Below are positions 50,986 to 60,773 of a DNA stretch of 64,000 bases, piece by piece. Within the stretch, counting starts at the first letter, position 1, and each line of letters opens with the position of its first letter. The position numbers were made by a program, and so were the translations under genes. Source of the stretch: Metellina segmentata (lineage: Eukaryota > Arthropoda > Arachnida > Araneae > Tetragnathidae); NCBI GenBank assembly GCA_947359465.1, contig OX375875.1, positions 10,571,038 to 10,635,037 of the forward strand, written 5' to 3'. Below the pieces are notes generated by a model. The model saw only the letters and a program-made list of their open reading frames with translations. It ran no database searches and was not told the origin of the DNA.

Positions 50986-51150
50986 TTTGAACCACTGTCA
51001 AATGATGAGGTCAACATCTGAGTTAATATCAAATTTAACGTGCATCAGCCTCCACGTACACGAGTACGTTTGGTTGGATCGAAAGTTGAATTCACAAGTC
51101 TTCGGTTGCAAATTCGCTACTCTACCAAACGAACTACCGCGGTCCTCTCA
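50935..51150 (-). mobile_element. tRNA-derived SINE, minus strand, head present, middle deleted
   Basis: Minus strand: a tRNA-like head (GGTAGTTCGTTTGGTAGAG with an A-box-like motif; TGTGAATTCAACTTT at the B-box position). Then GGCTGATGCACGTTAAATTT, a jump over the body middle, GACAGTGGTTCAAAATGACG and GGGATTGATACCAGATGACG. It is directly followed by the R1/I endonuclease coding on the same strand. Confidence 0.7.
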
Positions 51151-51162
51151 TCTTGTAAGGCC

Positions 51163-51456
51163 GCGGTAGCCAGGTTGGAAGAGTTACGAATTAGCAACCG
51201 GAGGGTTGCGAGTTCGAATCGAACCAACGGGAGCTGGTGTACGTTAAATACGTCGTGGTCTCCTCAAATGTCCTCACGTTGGCGTGGTGTGGACGTTTGG
51301 AGAGTGGGGTGCCAGCTCAGGTTCTACCTCGTCATCGGACATTGTTTCAAAATTATGTGTTGGATCTTTCAATTGAGGGATTGATCCCGGACCGTCGTCA
51401 ATAGCCCGTTGTTTTGCTCCAGTACGACGGTTATTGGAATACCTACCTACCCTCAC
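51163..51456 (+). mobile_element. tRNA-derived SINE, plus strand, full length
   Basis: Head with A-box-like CAGGTTGGAAGAG and B box GAGTTCGAATC (51210-51220). The body follows: AGCTGGTGTACGTTAAATAC, GGAGAGTGGGGTGCCAGCTC, GATCCCGGACCGTCGTCAAT, GTACGACGG. The 3' tail is CCTACCTACC-type repeats. It lies head-to-head with the minus-strand SINE, with CCGCGG sequences at the centre of the arrangement. Confidence 0.85.
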
Positions 51457-52192
51457 ATTTTGTATCGATCTCTTTCTTTCAGTCAATCACTTAGTAACTA
51501 ATTGGATTATTCGCTTACTTTACCAAGCAATCAAATTTGCTACAATACTAAATGGGCATTTTCTTTGAAAATATATTTGCATATTTACAGACCTGCCACG
51601 AATTTTCCTCACTTATGGAGATCAGCAAAACTTAGGTCTACATTTATTATGCCAAGTTAGCATTTATTTTGTTACATTTCAGCAAGTGCGCCTCTCCCAT
51701 AGAATATGTCGCTTTTTAGCTCATGTTTTCTTATAAATGTATTTTCTTTTATAATTGTCTTTTCGTAAATATTAGACAAATAAAATAAATGCATCATAGC
51801 TTTTATGAATGCTTCTAGATATCAAATCTAGGATAATTTTTTCGGAAAATTGGGAAATGGAGTTCGGAAATGAAGCATGAGCTATACTCATTTAAAAAAA
51901 AATTAAATTTGACTTTAAACTCAAAACCTTATTAACTTGAACAAAATTTAAATTTTTACGCATTTTTCATTATGTTTAAAACAAACGCTTTCGTGTGCGG
52001 TGGAAAGGAAGAAAAAATTGTACCCCTATGCCAGTTAAAATCGGAATACTTGGAATAAACATAGGTCCAGATTCCTACCCGGGTACTGTAGCCCGAAATA
52101 TAACTTGAGTGCTGTGGTGGTGTAGGTTAGATTCAAATGAAGGGATATTTATAATCGATTGTTTGGATATTTATTTCCTTAAATATGAACAC
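51457..52192. other. Spacer between SINE and Tc1 copy 2
   Basis: AT-rich, no gene or delimited repeat recognised. Only short open frames. Confidence 0.5.
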
Positions 52193-52765
52193 ACATTACC
52201 CTACAATAATGGACCGGACAGCAAGATGTGATGGTATAAGGTAGGGAATACATATTTTAATAGTGGAATGGTCACCCATGTGCTGCAATTACACTAGCCA
52301 CCCTTCTGGGCATACTTTCAACGAGGTTTTGATACACAGCTATGGGTATCTGTCTCCATTCCTGCTGCTAGAATGTCGCCAGCTCAGCTGTAGATTTCGG
52401 ACGTCGTTCCCTGGTCCGCAAGCGTCGCTCTAACGCGTCCCACGAATGTTCTATGGGGTTTAGTTCGGGACTCTGGGCAGTCCAGGAAAGACGTTTAACA
52501 TCCATATCTTGATACCACTGCTGAACAGAGGCTGCAACAGGACACGGAGCGTTGTCGTCCTGGAAGTAACATTCGTCCATTCCATAAGATATCCACAGCG
52601 TAGGAAGAACCTGATTGTCCAAAATGGTCATGTAGGCGTCGGTGGTCAATTGCCCAGGGATGACAGTCAAAGGTCCCAGGCCATACCACGAAAAACATCC
52701 CCAAACAAGTAGTCAGATTTTATGCAAATCCGCTGGGGTCCGGTCCATTATTGTAGGGTAGTGTA
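52193..52765 (-). mobile_element. Tc1/mariner deletion derivative, copy 2
   Basis: About 573 bp between CTACAATAATGGACCGGACA (left) and its complement TCCGGTCCATTATTGTAGGG (right). The best preserved copy of the three. The minus strand keeps the C-terminal part of the transposase (52670-52368) and lacks the N-terminal half. Internal architecture is shared with the copy at 2543-3111. Confidence 0.88.
52368..52670 (-). pseudogene. Tc1 transposase C-terminal half
   Basis: Includes MDECYFQDDNAPCPVAASVQ with the second catalytic Asp, and SPELNPIEHSWDALERRLR with the third acidic residue (Glu), i.e. the D34E arrangement of Tc1 transposases. An in-frame TAG follows TAELATF. The downstream bases remain in the same frame and still encode a plausible QQEWRQIPIAVYQNL continuation, so this copy is broken by a nonsense codon as well as by loss of the first half. 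Confidence 0.85.
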
Positions 52766-53589
52766 TTGAGGCTTGCTGACACTTAAGATGGCTACATGGC
52801 CGTTTCTGAGTGGTGTGCTGGACGTACACTTGCATGTAGTCGGGAAAATAAAGGCTGCCGAAAAGACAGGAGCAGTAAATTTTTTAATTTCTACATATAC
52901 CACTAAAGTATTACATGTATTGATCTAATTTAACACTGGGGATCCGAGGACAAATGTAAGGGATCTATCTGATTATATGAATGAGTGAGTAAAAATGCAG
53001 TAATAAAGTTTTTTTTCTAAAACATTACTTTTTACCCTGCATACATTTCAAAGTGACTCGCCCTTAGATTCGGCCGGGCTTTGTCTAACCGATGCGGCCA
53101 TCGAGACACGCCTGCCTTTACAAAAAAAAAAAGAATGAATTCGAAGCTGCGTTTAATTTATTCATCAAGTTAAAATCGTAAACCCCGCGCATAGCAGAGC
53201 GATTTGAGCACCCGTCCTACGCCCGGTATCGATCTGGAGCTGCTCCAGATTTCCTCCGGAGAACGGGGAGTGCACGTGCTGTTCACGTGATCTCCAAAAA
53301 CAGAAGACAGCTGACGATCGGGAGGTGGGCCCGACAAACAAATGACTTCGCCTCACTTGGAACGAACAAAAGGACTTGGAGAATGATCTTGTTTTGTGTC
53401 CTAGGCTTATGTTGACTTCAGGGATTCCGAACTCTAAGGCGAAACGAAAATGTTGTGTGGCCTGCACCCTCCTCAGACATTTATGTCGCCTCTTAGGAGC
53501 GTCAAATCCTAGGACCCCGGCCCTTTTGGTTTCCGATGTTTTTATGATCGGGGCCCGGTCCCCTTAAACAGGAAGGCTAAGTATTACAA
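52766..53589. other. Spacer, partly GC-rich, repeat-like
   Basis: No recognised gene. A 100-codon open frame on the minus strand (53165-53467) lacks any known motif. The segment 53470-53575 (GACCCCGG..., ATGTTTTTATGATCGGGGCC) is related to 56560-56625 (TAATATTTTTATGGTTGGAG), so it belongs to a repeat that flanks the minisatellite. Confidence 0.45.
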
Positions 53590-53995
53590 CTGTACAAGTA
53601 GTGAGTAACTAAATAATAGTGGTTAAAAATTGTTACTGTACAAGTAATGAGTAACTATATAACAGGTGGCTAAATATTGCAACTGTACAAGTAATGAGTA
53701 ACTATATAACTGGTGGTTAAATAATGTTACTGTACAAGTAGTGAGTAACTAAATAATAATGGTTAAATATTGAATCTGTACAAGTAATGAGTAACTATAT
53801 AACAGGTGGTTAAATATTTCAAACTGTGCAAGTAATGAGTAACTAAATAATAATGGTTAAATATTGCAACTGTACAAGTAGTGAGTAACTAAAAAATAGT
53901 GGTTAAATATTGCAACTATACCCGTAATGAGTAGCTAAATAATAATGGTTAAATATTGCAACTGTTCAAGTAATGAGTAAGTAAATAACTGGTGG
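53590..53995 (+). repeat. 46-bp minisatellite, about nine units
   Basis: Units of the form CTGTACAAGTAATGAGTAAC + TANATAAYNGGTGGTTAAAT + ATTGCAA. The first spacings measured are exactly 46 bp (53590, 53636, 53682, 53728). Units fall into two alternating subtypes: ...AAATAATAGTGG... and ...ATATAACAGGTGG.... It is not a CRISPR, because there are no unique spacers. Confidence 0.93.
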
Positions 53996-54309
53996 CTCGA
54001 TCTCATTCATTAAAATGTTTAATCGCTATGTCTGGAAGCAGGGGCGACGTCTTAAGGAACCGAAATCAAGGTTGGCTAAATGTAAAACTGGGGTTTTTTT
54101 TTTTTTAAGTCTGGGTTTTTAAAAAAACAAAATCCGGGTTTTATCAGAAAAAATTTGGGTTTAAAAAAAAACACTAAAACTTTTTTTTAAATAAACTTAG
54201 TACCCAAAAAGAAGTTTAAAAATAAATTTTTTGTCAAATTTGTTTTGAAACATTTTTTTATATTGCAAAACATATTGTGGAGGTATATAAATATTTTTTT
54301 TTGCAACCA

Positions 54310-55097
54310 CAGCGTCTCTTATGGATTATTAAAGGAAAAGGGTGCATTCATGCCTCAAATTCCAAATGATACACGTTGGAATTCGCGAGTTGAATGCGTT
54401 ACATTTTCATCAAAAACTTTCACAAATATTTTGAAATTATTAATGAAAATGAACAGTGAGTGGACTCGAATATTGGAAGAATTGTAAGTAACGTTGAGCT
54501 GTACCGTGAAAGTTCAATGTTACAGAAGCAATTAAGAGAAGGTTCTGTAGCTTTAGATAGGTTGCAGGCAGATTCGGCAAACTTCTTAACAGCTGTGGAG
54601 GTCTGGATTGATCTCACCATGAGTATCGAATTGTTGCCATATAAACAAGAGATACAACAAATGATGGATAAAGCAATGAAACCATTTTTTACCTGGCTAA
54701 TATTATGCACCCATCATGTATAGGCAACAGATTGTCAGTATAGCAAGCGAAGCAGGGGGAAACTTGGTTGCAATATGTGAATGGTGTCTTAGCCTTCAAA
54801 ATCAAAGACAGTGAGTTACTTCCCCAAAACACTTTCACTGTAGATGTTATGAACTTGTACAAAAGTAATCCTTCGAAGTGGTGCTTGCTAATGGAGCATA
54901 ACACACAGAAATTTAGGAAGTTGCCCGAATGATTCTGCAAGTTTTTCGCTCAACTCTTCAGCTGCCCTCCAAGTTTGGCATTCATTAAAAGTGTGTTCTC
55001 TACATATGACAACATATGGACAAAGTTAATAAATAGACTAGGAGCAGAGAAAGCAGGAAAACTAGTCAAAGTTCAACGTTTCTTGAAGAGACAGTGA
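54310..55097 (+). pseudogene. hAT transposase fossil, C-terminal half
   Basis: Frame-shifted pieces on the plus strand read LLKEKGAFMPQIPNDTRWNS (the conserved D-T-R-W-x-S block of hAT transposases). Then AEVWIDL-like and TWLQYVN-like segments follow, and near the end SCPPSLAFIKSVFSTYDNIW with NRLGAEKAGKLVKVQRFLK, the hAT C-terminal dimerisation region. At least three frame changes and stops show it is inactive. The N-terminal BED finger and first catalytic Asp are not seen. Confidence 0.72.
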
Positions 55098-55253
55098 CAC
55101 TCAAGAATAGTAGCTTGTTACAGATAATATGTGTACAAAACTCGCGCGTGTATTTAAAATAAATCTTCTATAAAAATTATAAATTCTTTTTAAAAAATTT
55201 TAAATTACAATTTTGTATGTGTTTTTTTTTTATCACTGAAACTTTTGATTATA

Positions 55254-56365
55254 TAGGGTGGTAACAGAACCGGGATTAATTTACTATTATTAATTCTGGA
55301 AATGTCAGGAAAAATTTCCAAATTTCACAAAAATCAAGGAATTTTTAAATTTTTGACGCTTTAATTGCAATTGTTACCGTTTCTCCTTTTTTAGAGATGC
55401 GTGATTACGAGTACTTTGAGATTCGAATCAATCGTATTTGCCGAAATTGTAATTCGGATAAAATACACTTGCGCCGTAATTTTCGAAAACCGTGAAAAAA
55501 CCGTTTTTTTCCGCGACCACAACAATGTCTCGTCGCCGTGACGTCGGCGATACAACTTGTGGTATAAAATTTGAAATTTGTGTAACTAATGATGTTTTTT
55601 TTTGTGCATTAAATTAATATTTTTTGCTTGCAATTGCATTTTTGCAGAATATTTTGGTACAACTTCAGTCTACGATTATAGCGGTGGTAACGACCTTCGC
55701 CCTTTTTTTGGCGAGCTTCTAAAGTCGCCAAGAAAATAATTATTTCAAATGAACCAATGAAATCAAACAGCAGTTTAACGGATTTTGAAAGAACTTTCTA
55801 GAATAAACAAAATGAAAATTTATAGATTCCATTTGCCGAGGTTGCCGTGAAAACCACAATAACCGTAATAGATGGGTTGCCTTAACCTGCAATAACTCGC
55901 TACTGCGCCAAAAGAAAAAAAAAAAAAAAACAAGACCGTTGCCACCGCTATAAACGTAGACTGAAGCTGCACCAATTTTTTGTGAAAATTTGTATTTGAT
56001 TTTGATTCTTAGAAAGATAATGTAGGGTCAGTTGTAAAAAGTTCATAATCTAAGTATTTTGTATTTTTTCTCCAGTTTTTTCAATTGCTATCGTAAGAGT
56101 TCCAATTAGGGTTCCAACTTTTACAGTAACAGTTAAAATATCTAAAGAGAAAAAAATACAAAATATTTGTGGGAAATGATCCTTTTACCCCACCTGACCC
56201 TAAATATTTGAACATATTGTCGTGTGGATACCGTATATCGATACCAATTAGGGATCACGACATTTATTAAAGGAATTGTAAAATCAGGGAAATTTTTGCG
56301 AGACTATCAGGGAAATCATGGAAATATCAGGGACTTTTTTTTTCGAGGATTTTGTTGCCACCCTG
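55254..56365. mobile_element. hAT-like element with AGGGTGGTAACA ends, middle layer
   Basis: Left AGGGTGGTAACAGAACC and right TTTTGTTGCCACCCTG are inverted complements. GGAAAT/CAGGGAAA-type motifs are repeated near both ends (e.g. TATCAGGGAAATCATGG). No coding capacity; no convincing TSD. It contains the MITE 55656-55973. Confidence 0.65.
55656..55973. mobile_element. MITE with GGTACAGCTTCAGTCTACG-type ends, copy 2
   Basis: Begins GGTACAACTTCAGTCTACG and ends CGTAGACTGAAGCTGCACC. Similar end to end to copy 1 (13082-13391), including AACCAATGAAATCAAA and AAAGAACTTTCTAGAAT. An A-rich stretch expanded near its right end. Innermost layer of the nest. Confidence 0.82.
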
Positions 56366-56517
56366 TATATTTTTAAAATATGGGCAAAATTTAGATTTTT
56401 TTTTTTGAATAAACCCATAATGTATACAAAATTGTGTGTTTTTTCAAATGGGCTTCTTTGAAAAAAACCATTGGGTCCGACCCAATTGGGTCCAACCCAA
56501 CCACTCCTGACCCGAAT

Positions 56518-57558
56518 ACACAGTGTGGCTGGATCTCTTTTATTAGATCGTTATGGCATCAATTCATAGCGACCCGAACGCCTTAGATTCTAATATTTTT
56601 ATGGTTGGAGCCCAACCCTCAAACATACGGGCTAATCTTTCAAATATACAATTAATGTGAATAACCAAATACGAAAAGGTGGATCGATCTCATACATTAG
56701 ATTTGTATGATCACTATGTCAAGAGACATTTCAACAGTGGAGACCCCGCGCCTATCCTTGTAGGGGTTTCCTTAGTAGTCTCTCTTAGTTTCTTAATCGG
56801 AAGCACTGCTGGGGGTTTTCTCGCTGGACATCTGATGGCCATATGGGAACTGTGTTTAAGTTGTTGCGAAAAAGCCCCTGCCCTCATTCAGCCATGTTGG
56901 TATGAGTCTTGAAATAGAGCAGCGTAGGTGGTATGAGCTTGTGAGGGGATACTCTAAGTCAAAGTGCATTGGTGTCCCCTCTAACCAATAGAAGCATTGG
57001 TTGGTCTGGAATAGTCCAAATCTGTGGAGAGCTGGAGGCATGGAGTTTCAAATCATACGGGCCTCAACGATTTGGGTCTTATGAATCAAGGTGCAAATAT
57101 ATATTTTTATGTTTAGGTACCAGACCAGATCCTTAGCCAATATGATTGATAAATACAACCGATATCATAATAGGTAATTATCTACATAAATAAAATAGAA
57201 TTTGTAAAACAAAAAGCGACTGGGGGTTTATTTATCTCCACCCCCAAAAAAGTTCCCTAAGTTGGTGCCAACTTTACTTCAGTGTGCATATTGCAGGGCC
57301 CCACATGGGGGATATCAGGTAGAATCGTGATGGGGCCCACTTAAATGTGTAGTCCACTTTCTTCACTGTTTTAAAATTAAATTATTGAAATCATACTAAA
57401 AGCGTGTAATCTTTATCGCGTTTAAATGACAATACATCTTTCTTGAATCACTTAATGGTGAGCAATTACTTGTTTCCCGCAAATAATTATTTTCACTGTA
57501 AATTATTTTTTTGTAGTTCCTATAGGAAACACATTAGAGTTTTAGAAATCAGTATTTT
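56518..57558. other. Repeat-derived flank
   Basis: 56525-56720 continues the repeat that also flanks the minisatellite: GGCTGGATCTCTTTTATTAG and GGTGGATCGATCTCATACAT are related to GGTGGCTCGATCTCATTCAT at 53984. An open frame 56679-56912 starts inside this repeat and has one hydrophobic stretch, but nothing recognisable. The remainder has no gene. Confidence 0.45.
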
Positions 57559-58668
57559 AATTGAATCGGTTGTTTGAGAAACCCCATAAGTCACTTTTTG
57601 TCGAAATCGAGTTTTCAGTAAAAATCTGTTCTTCGGAGGTAGACGCATCTTTTAGAAGTGAAACCCTACGAGTCAGGTCATTTCTACATAGAGTTGGTTC
57701 GTATGAAAGCTTTCGTTTATTCGAGAAAGCCTGACTTATAAGCCCATAGTCACTGACTTATGGGCTTTCTCGAATAAACGAAAACTTTCATACGAACCAA
57801 CTCTATGTAGAAATGAACTGACTCGTGGGGTTTCACTTCTAAAAGATGCGTCTACCTCCGAAGAATAGATTTTTACCGAAAACTCGATTTCTAGGGGGAA
57901 AAGCGTGATTTATAGGCGTAAAGTTCCAAAGGATGAGAAAGTCGCTTTTAAAATCTCGCAGTTCATGCAGTTTTCACACTCTTTCAAACATTAGGATGTT
58001 GAAATCGCCAAACCTTTTAATGATGGATTTTGCAGCCAAACTTTTCGATTTAATAACAATAAAAAGCTGCTTCTATCACTTTCAAATGAACCAGTATATC
58101 CAAGTGGAAAAATCCCCATCAACAAGAAAAAAATTGAAGACAAAAATAAACTGATGAAATACATCTCATATGAAGAAAACACTCAAGCATTCTACAAAGA
58201 GATAGTTCACCAGTGTTCTACAGGTACATCTGATTCTCAGTTACCAGAGAACTACGTTACTGATGAATAAATTTTATTTCACCATTTATACCACTCTTAT
58301 GCATAGAACTAAATAATCTTATTTGTGTTTCATATTTATTTAATGTTTCTACTTGTTTTAGAATGCATATTTGAGGTGTACAAAGTGTACTTTTTATTTT
58401 ATACAGTTTAGAATGCAATTACTTTTTGCCAAAAGTATATGTATTTGAAGAACCCCATAAGTCAACTGACTTTGAAAATCCATAATAATTTAATTATTTA
58501 TCTTTTGAGACCTCTATTAAGCACAAAGATTGTATTTAGCTACAAACAATACATTTTATAAGAAATAATAATATAGAGGTGTCGGTTAACGCAGAAACAG
58601 GTTTTTCTCGATATACCAAAAACTGTTCTCACCTGACATATGGGGTTTCTCAAATAACCGATTCAATT
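57559..58668. mobile_element. DNA transposon candidate with long internal hairpin
   Basis: The outer inverted repeat AATTGAATCGGTTGTTTGAG (left) continues into AAACCCCATA and is matched in complement at 58640-58668. Inside the left part sits a near-perfect inverted repeat with arms of about 130 bp (57605-57738 and 57763-57893). The plus strand at 57933-58268 carries a short coding remnant ending NYVTDE and a stop, with a basic KKLKTKIN stretch, perhaps a transposase C-terminus; the family is not recognised. The TSD is not certain. Confidence 0.65.
57605..57893. repeat. Near-perfect long inverted repeat (about 130-bp arms)
   Basis: Left arm AAATCGAGTTTTCAGTAAAA ... ATTCGAGAAAGCC; right arm GGCTTTCTCGAATAAACGAA ... 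TTACCGAAAACTCGATTT. There are few mismatches over about 130 bp and a spacer of about 25 bp that is itself partly self-complementary (AAGCCCATAGTCACTGACTT). A transcript would form a long dsRNA stem. Confidence 0.93.
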
Positions 58669-60011
58669 GCTCACAACATTCATACAACTGAATGTAAGCC
58701 GAACCATAAACGTACATTTGCTTTGAACAACAAAACTGTTAAATTACACATATTATAACGCATTTCTTTATGTAAAACTAAAATCCGATAGAATATTTTA
58801 TGAGGGAACATTTACAATTTTTCGACCTTCCGTCTCGAGATTGCCCGATGAATAATCACCTCTTTGATGTCAAGAAAGCCAATGTCAAGATTTCCGAGCA
58901 AAAATATAAACTTCAGAGAAAATTTAAACAGTGAAAGTGATGAGAAGGTGTATTGGGTACCAAATACTAAAGCAATTAACTAAAAGATCAAAATGGGTAG
59001 TCATAAGTAAATGGAAGTGAAGGAGAAGAGCAAAATGGGTAGTTATTCTAAGATGCTAAAGGACATCTGTGGTGATAATTATATTTCATGGGTTAATTTA
59101 ATAATAGTTCCATGCATATCTTCTAAAGAAGTAAGAAGTTGAAAACTTCGATCAGAAACTTCATTGCAAACAGTGGGTATGTGTCCAGTGAGGAACACGC
59201 ACATTTCAACCACTGTAGGTCAGAAACCCTCTCCTTATCAAAAGGAGGATATCAATCAGAGTACATAAGAGGACGAGGATGAAATGATCAAACGACAACA
59301 TCCGTTGATCAAATCAGAAGGTTAATGACCACTCTTCTTCAAGTGGCAATTCCCTATTTTATGAAGTCAGCACTTATCGGTTATTAAATTATTTCAGATC
59401 TTTCTTTCTACAATGTTCTCATCTCGTGTCTTTGACCCATTGACACAACCATAACAATGCCAAGGTCTCATTGCGATGGGCACGTGTTAACAGATATTTT
59501 TGTTCTCACTGCTGTTCAATCTCGAGGGGAAAGAAATTCCATCGCGGAAGCGTAAAAAATGGTTTGTCTTGCTATTTTTAGTTTCAGATGGAATTACAGA
59601 CTCACAAACAGTCATTCTGGCCAGCAAATAAAATTTTTCTTTGGGAGGGACTGGAAATTTTTTTTTTCATCCTACTCCCGTTTCCAGCCTCTCGGTTATC
59701 ATTTCACCAGCAGCCCAGTAGAGGTATGATGTAATTAAATATTTCAAAATCACTTCTGGTGGATTTTGTAGTGCCTTCTACTAGTTACTACCAAACTCTC
59801 GTGGCGCTGACTGCTATGTTGATTATCCCTCCATTTATATCACTATTTTTTTATAGTAACATTTGCCTCACCTTTTTCACTTTCCTTCTCACGAGCACGA
59901 ACAAGTCGTTCGTACTCCTATACCGTTAAGAATAAGCTCGTGCTTTTGTTCCGTTACAAAACAGAATGCAGCCATTTTTTTAGCATAAAGTTTTGAAAAT
60001 TTATAGTTTAA
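58669..60011. other. Spacer without recognised genes
   Basis: AT-rich to moderate GC. Small local inverted repeats occur (e.g. CTCCTTATCAAAAGGAG near 59233; GAGCACGAACAAG / CTCGTGC near 59894-59946). No coding feature is supported. Confidence 0.45.
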
Positions 60012-60770
60012 GGCCTTGTGCACACATCCGGTTTTTCAATGTACGACGCCGCTGCGGCAACGCAAGTGCGGTCTGAGATACACTAGATCCAATGGAGCAG
60101 TGCACACATCCAGCGCCGCTGGGGCGACGCACGTCCAGCTTGCGTGCAATTTGTACCGCAGTTCCCCACGGCGCCGCACGCTCGCCGCACACGAGTCTCC
60201 GTTCTGAAGTACCTTGTTTTCATAAACAAATGGAATATAAATAATAATTATGGTTGTATATATAAATATGGTTGTAAATATGGTTGTAACAACCATAATT
60301 ATGGTTGTATCCAGTAACGTCTATTTTGTTTCAAAATATGCTTTTTTTACACCAAGTAAGCGAAATAAACACATTTCCTTCGACAGAATATTTATAAAAA
60401 ATGGCGCGATATGAGTACTTGCGTCATTTCGCTCCATTTGCGATAGATATTATATCGAAGAAAACGTGTTTATTTCCCTCATTTGGTGTAAAAAAAGTAT
60501 ATTTTGAAACAGACGTTACTGGATACAACGATAATTATTATTTATATTCTATTTGTTTATGAAAACAAGGTACTTCAGAACGGAGACTCATGTGCAAGGG
60601 ACCGTGCGGCGCCGTGGGGAACTGCGGTACAAATTGCACGCAAGCTGGACGTGCGTCGCCCCAGCGCCGCTGGATGTGTTCACTACTCCATTGGATCTAA
60701 TGTATCTCAGACCGCACTTGCGTTGCCGCAGCGGCGCCGCACGTTTAAAACCGGATGTGCGCACCGAGCC
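60012..60770. mobile_element. PIF/Harbinger-like element that is almost one complete palindrome (759 bp)
   Basis: Ends GGCCTTGTGCACACATCCGG and CCGGATGTGCGCACCGAGCC are inverted complements, flanked by TAA on both sides (60009-60011, 60771-60773). A 3-bp TAA/TTA duplication with GGSC-type ends is the PIF/Harbinger pattern. The complementarity continues through the whole element: GCGGCGCCGC-rich outer arms (about 220 bp), then GTACCTTGTTTTCATAAACA and its complement, then GTAACGTCTATTTTGTTTCA and its complement, closing near 60400-60440. The left arm has about 50 bp extra, made of ATGGTTGTA-type tandem units. Open frames in it are by-products of the GC-rich arms. Confidence 0.88.
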
Positions 60771-60773
60771 TAA

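Larger units (their letters stand above)
54067..56509 (+). mobile_element. hAT element with transposase fossil, outer layer of a nest
   Basis: Left end CAAGGTTGG and right end CCACTCCTG are roughly inverted. Subterminal GGGTTTTT / AAACCCA-type motifs occur on both sides. The flanks ACCGAAAT (54059-54066) and ACCCGAAT (56510-56517) match at 6 of 8, consistent with an old 8-bp TSD. A hAT transposase fossil is inside, followed by a second element (55254-56365) and a third within that. Confidence 0.6.

Noticed and set aside
53590..53995. Regularly spaced repeats resembling a CRISPR array
   Set aside because: Repeats are head-to-tail 46-bp units without unique spacers, in an animal genome; it is a minisatellite.
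56679..56912. Small putative membrane protein with a hydrophobic stretch
   Set aside because: Its start lies inside a repeat also seen at 53984, and no motif or splice context supports a gene.
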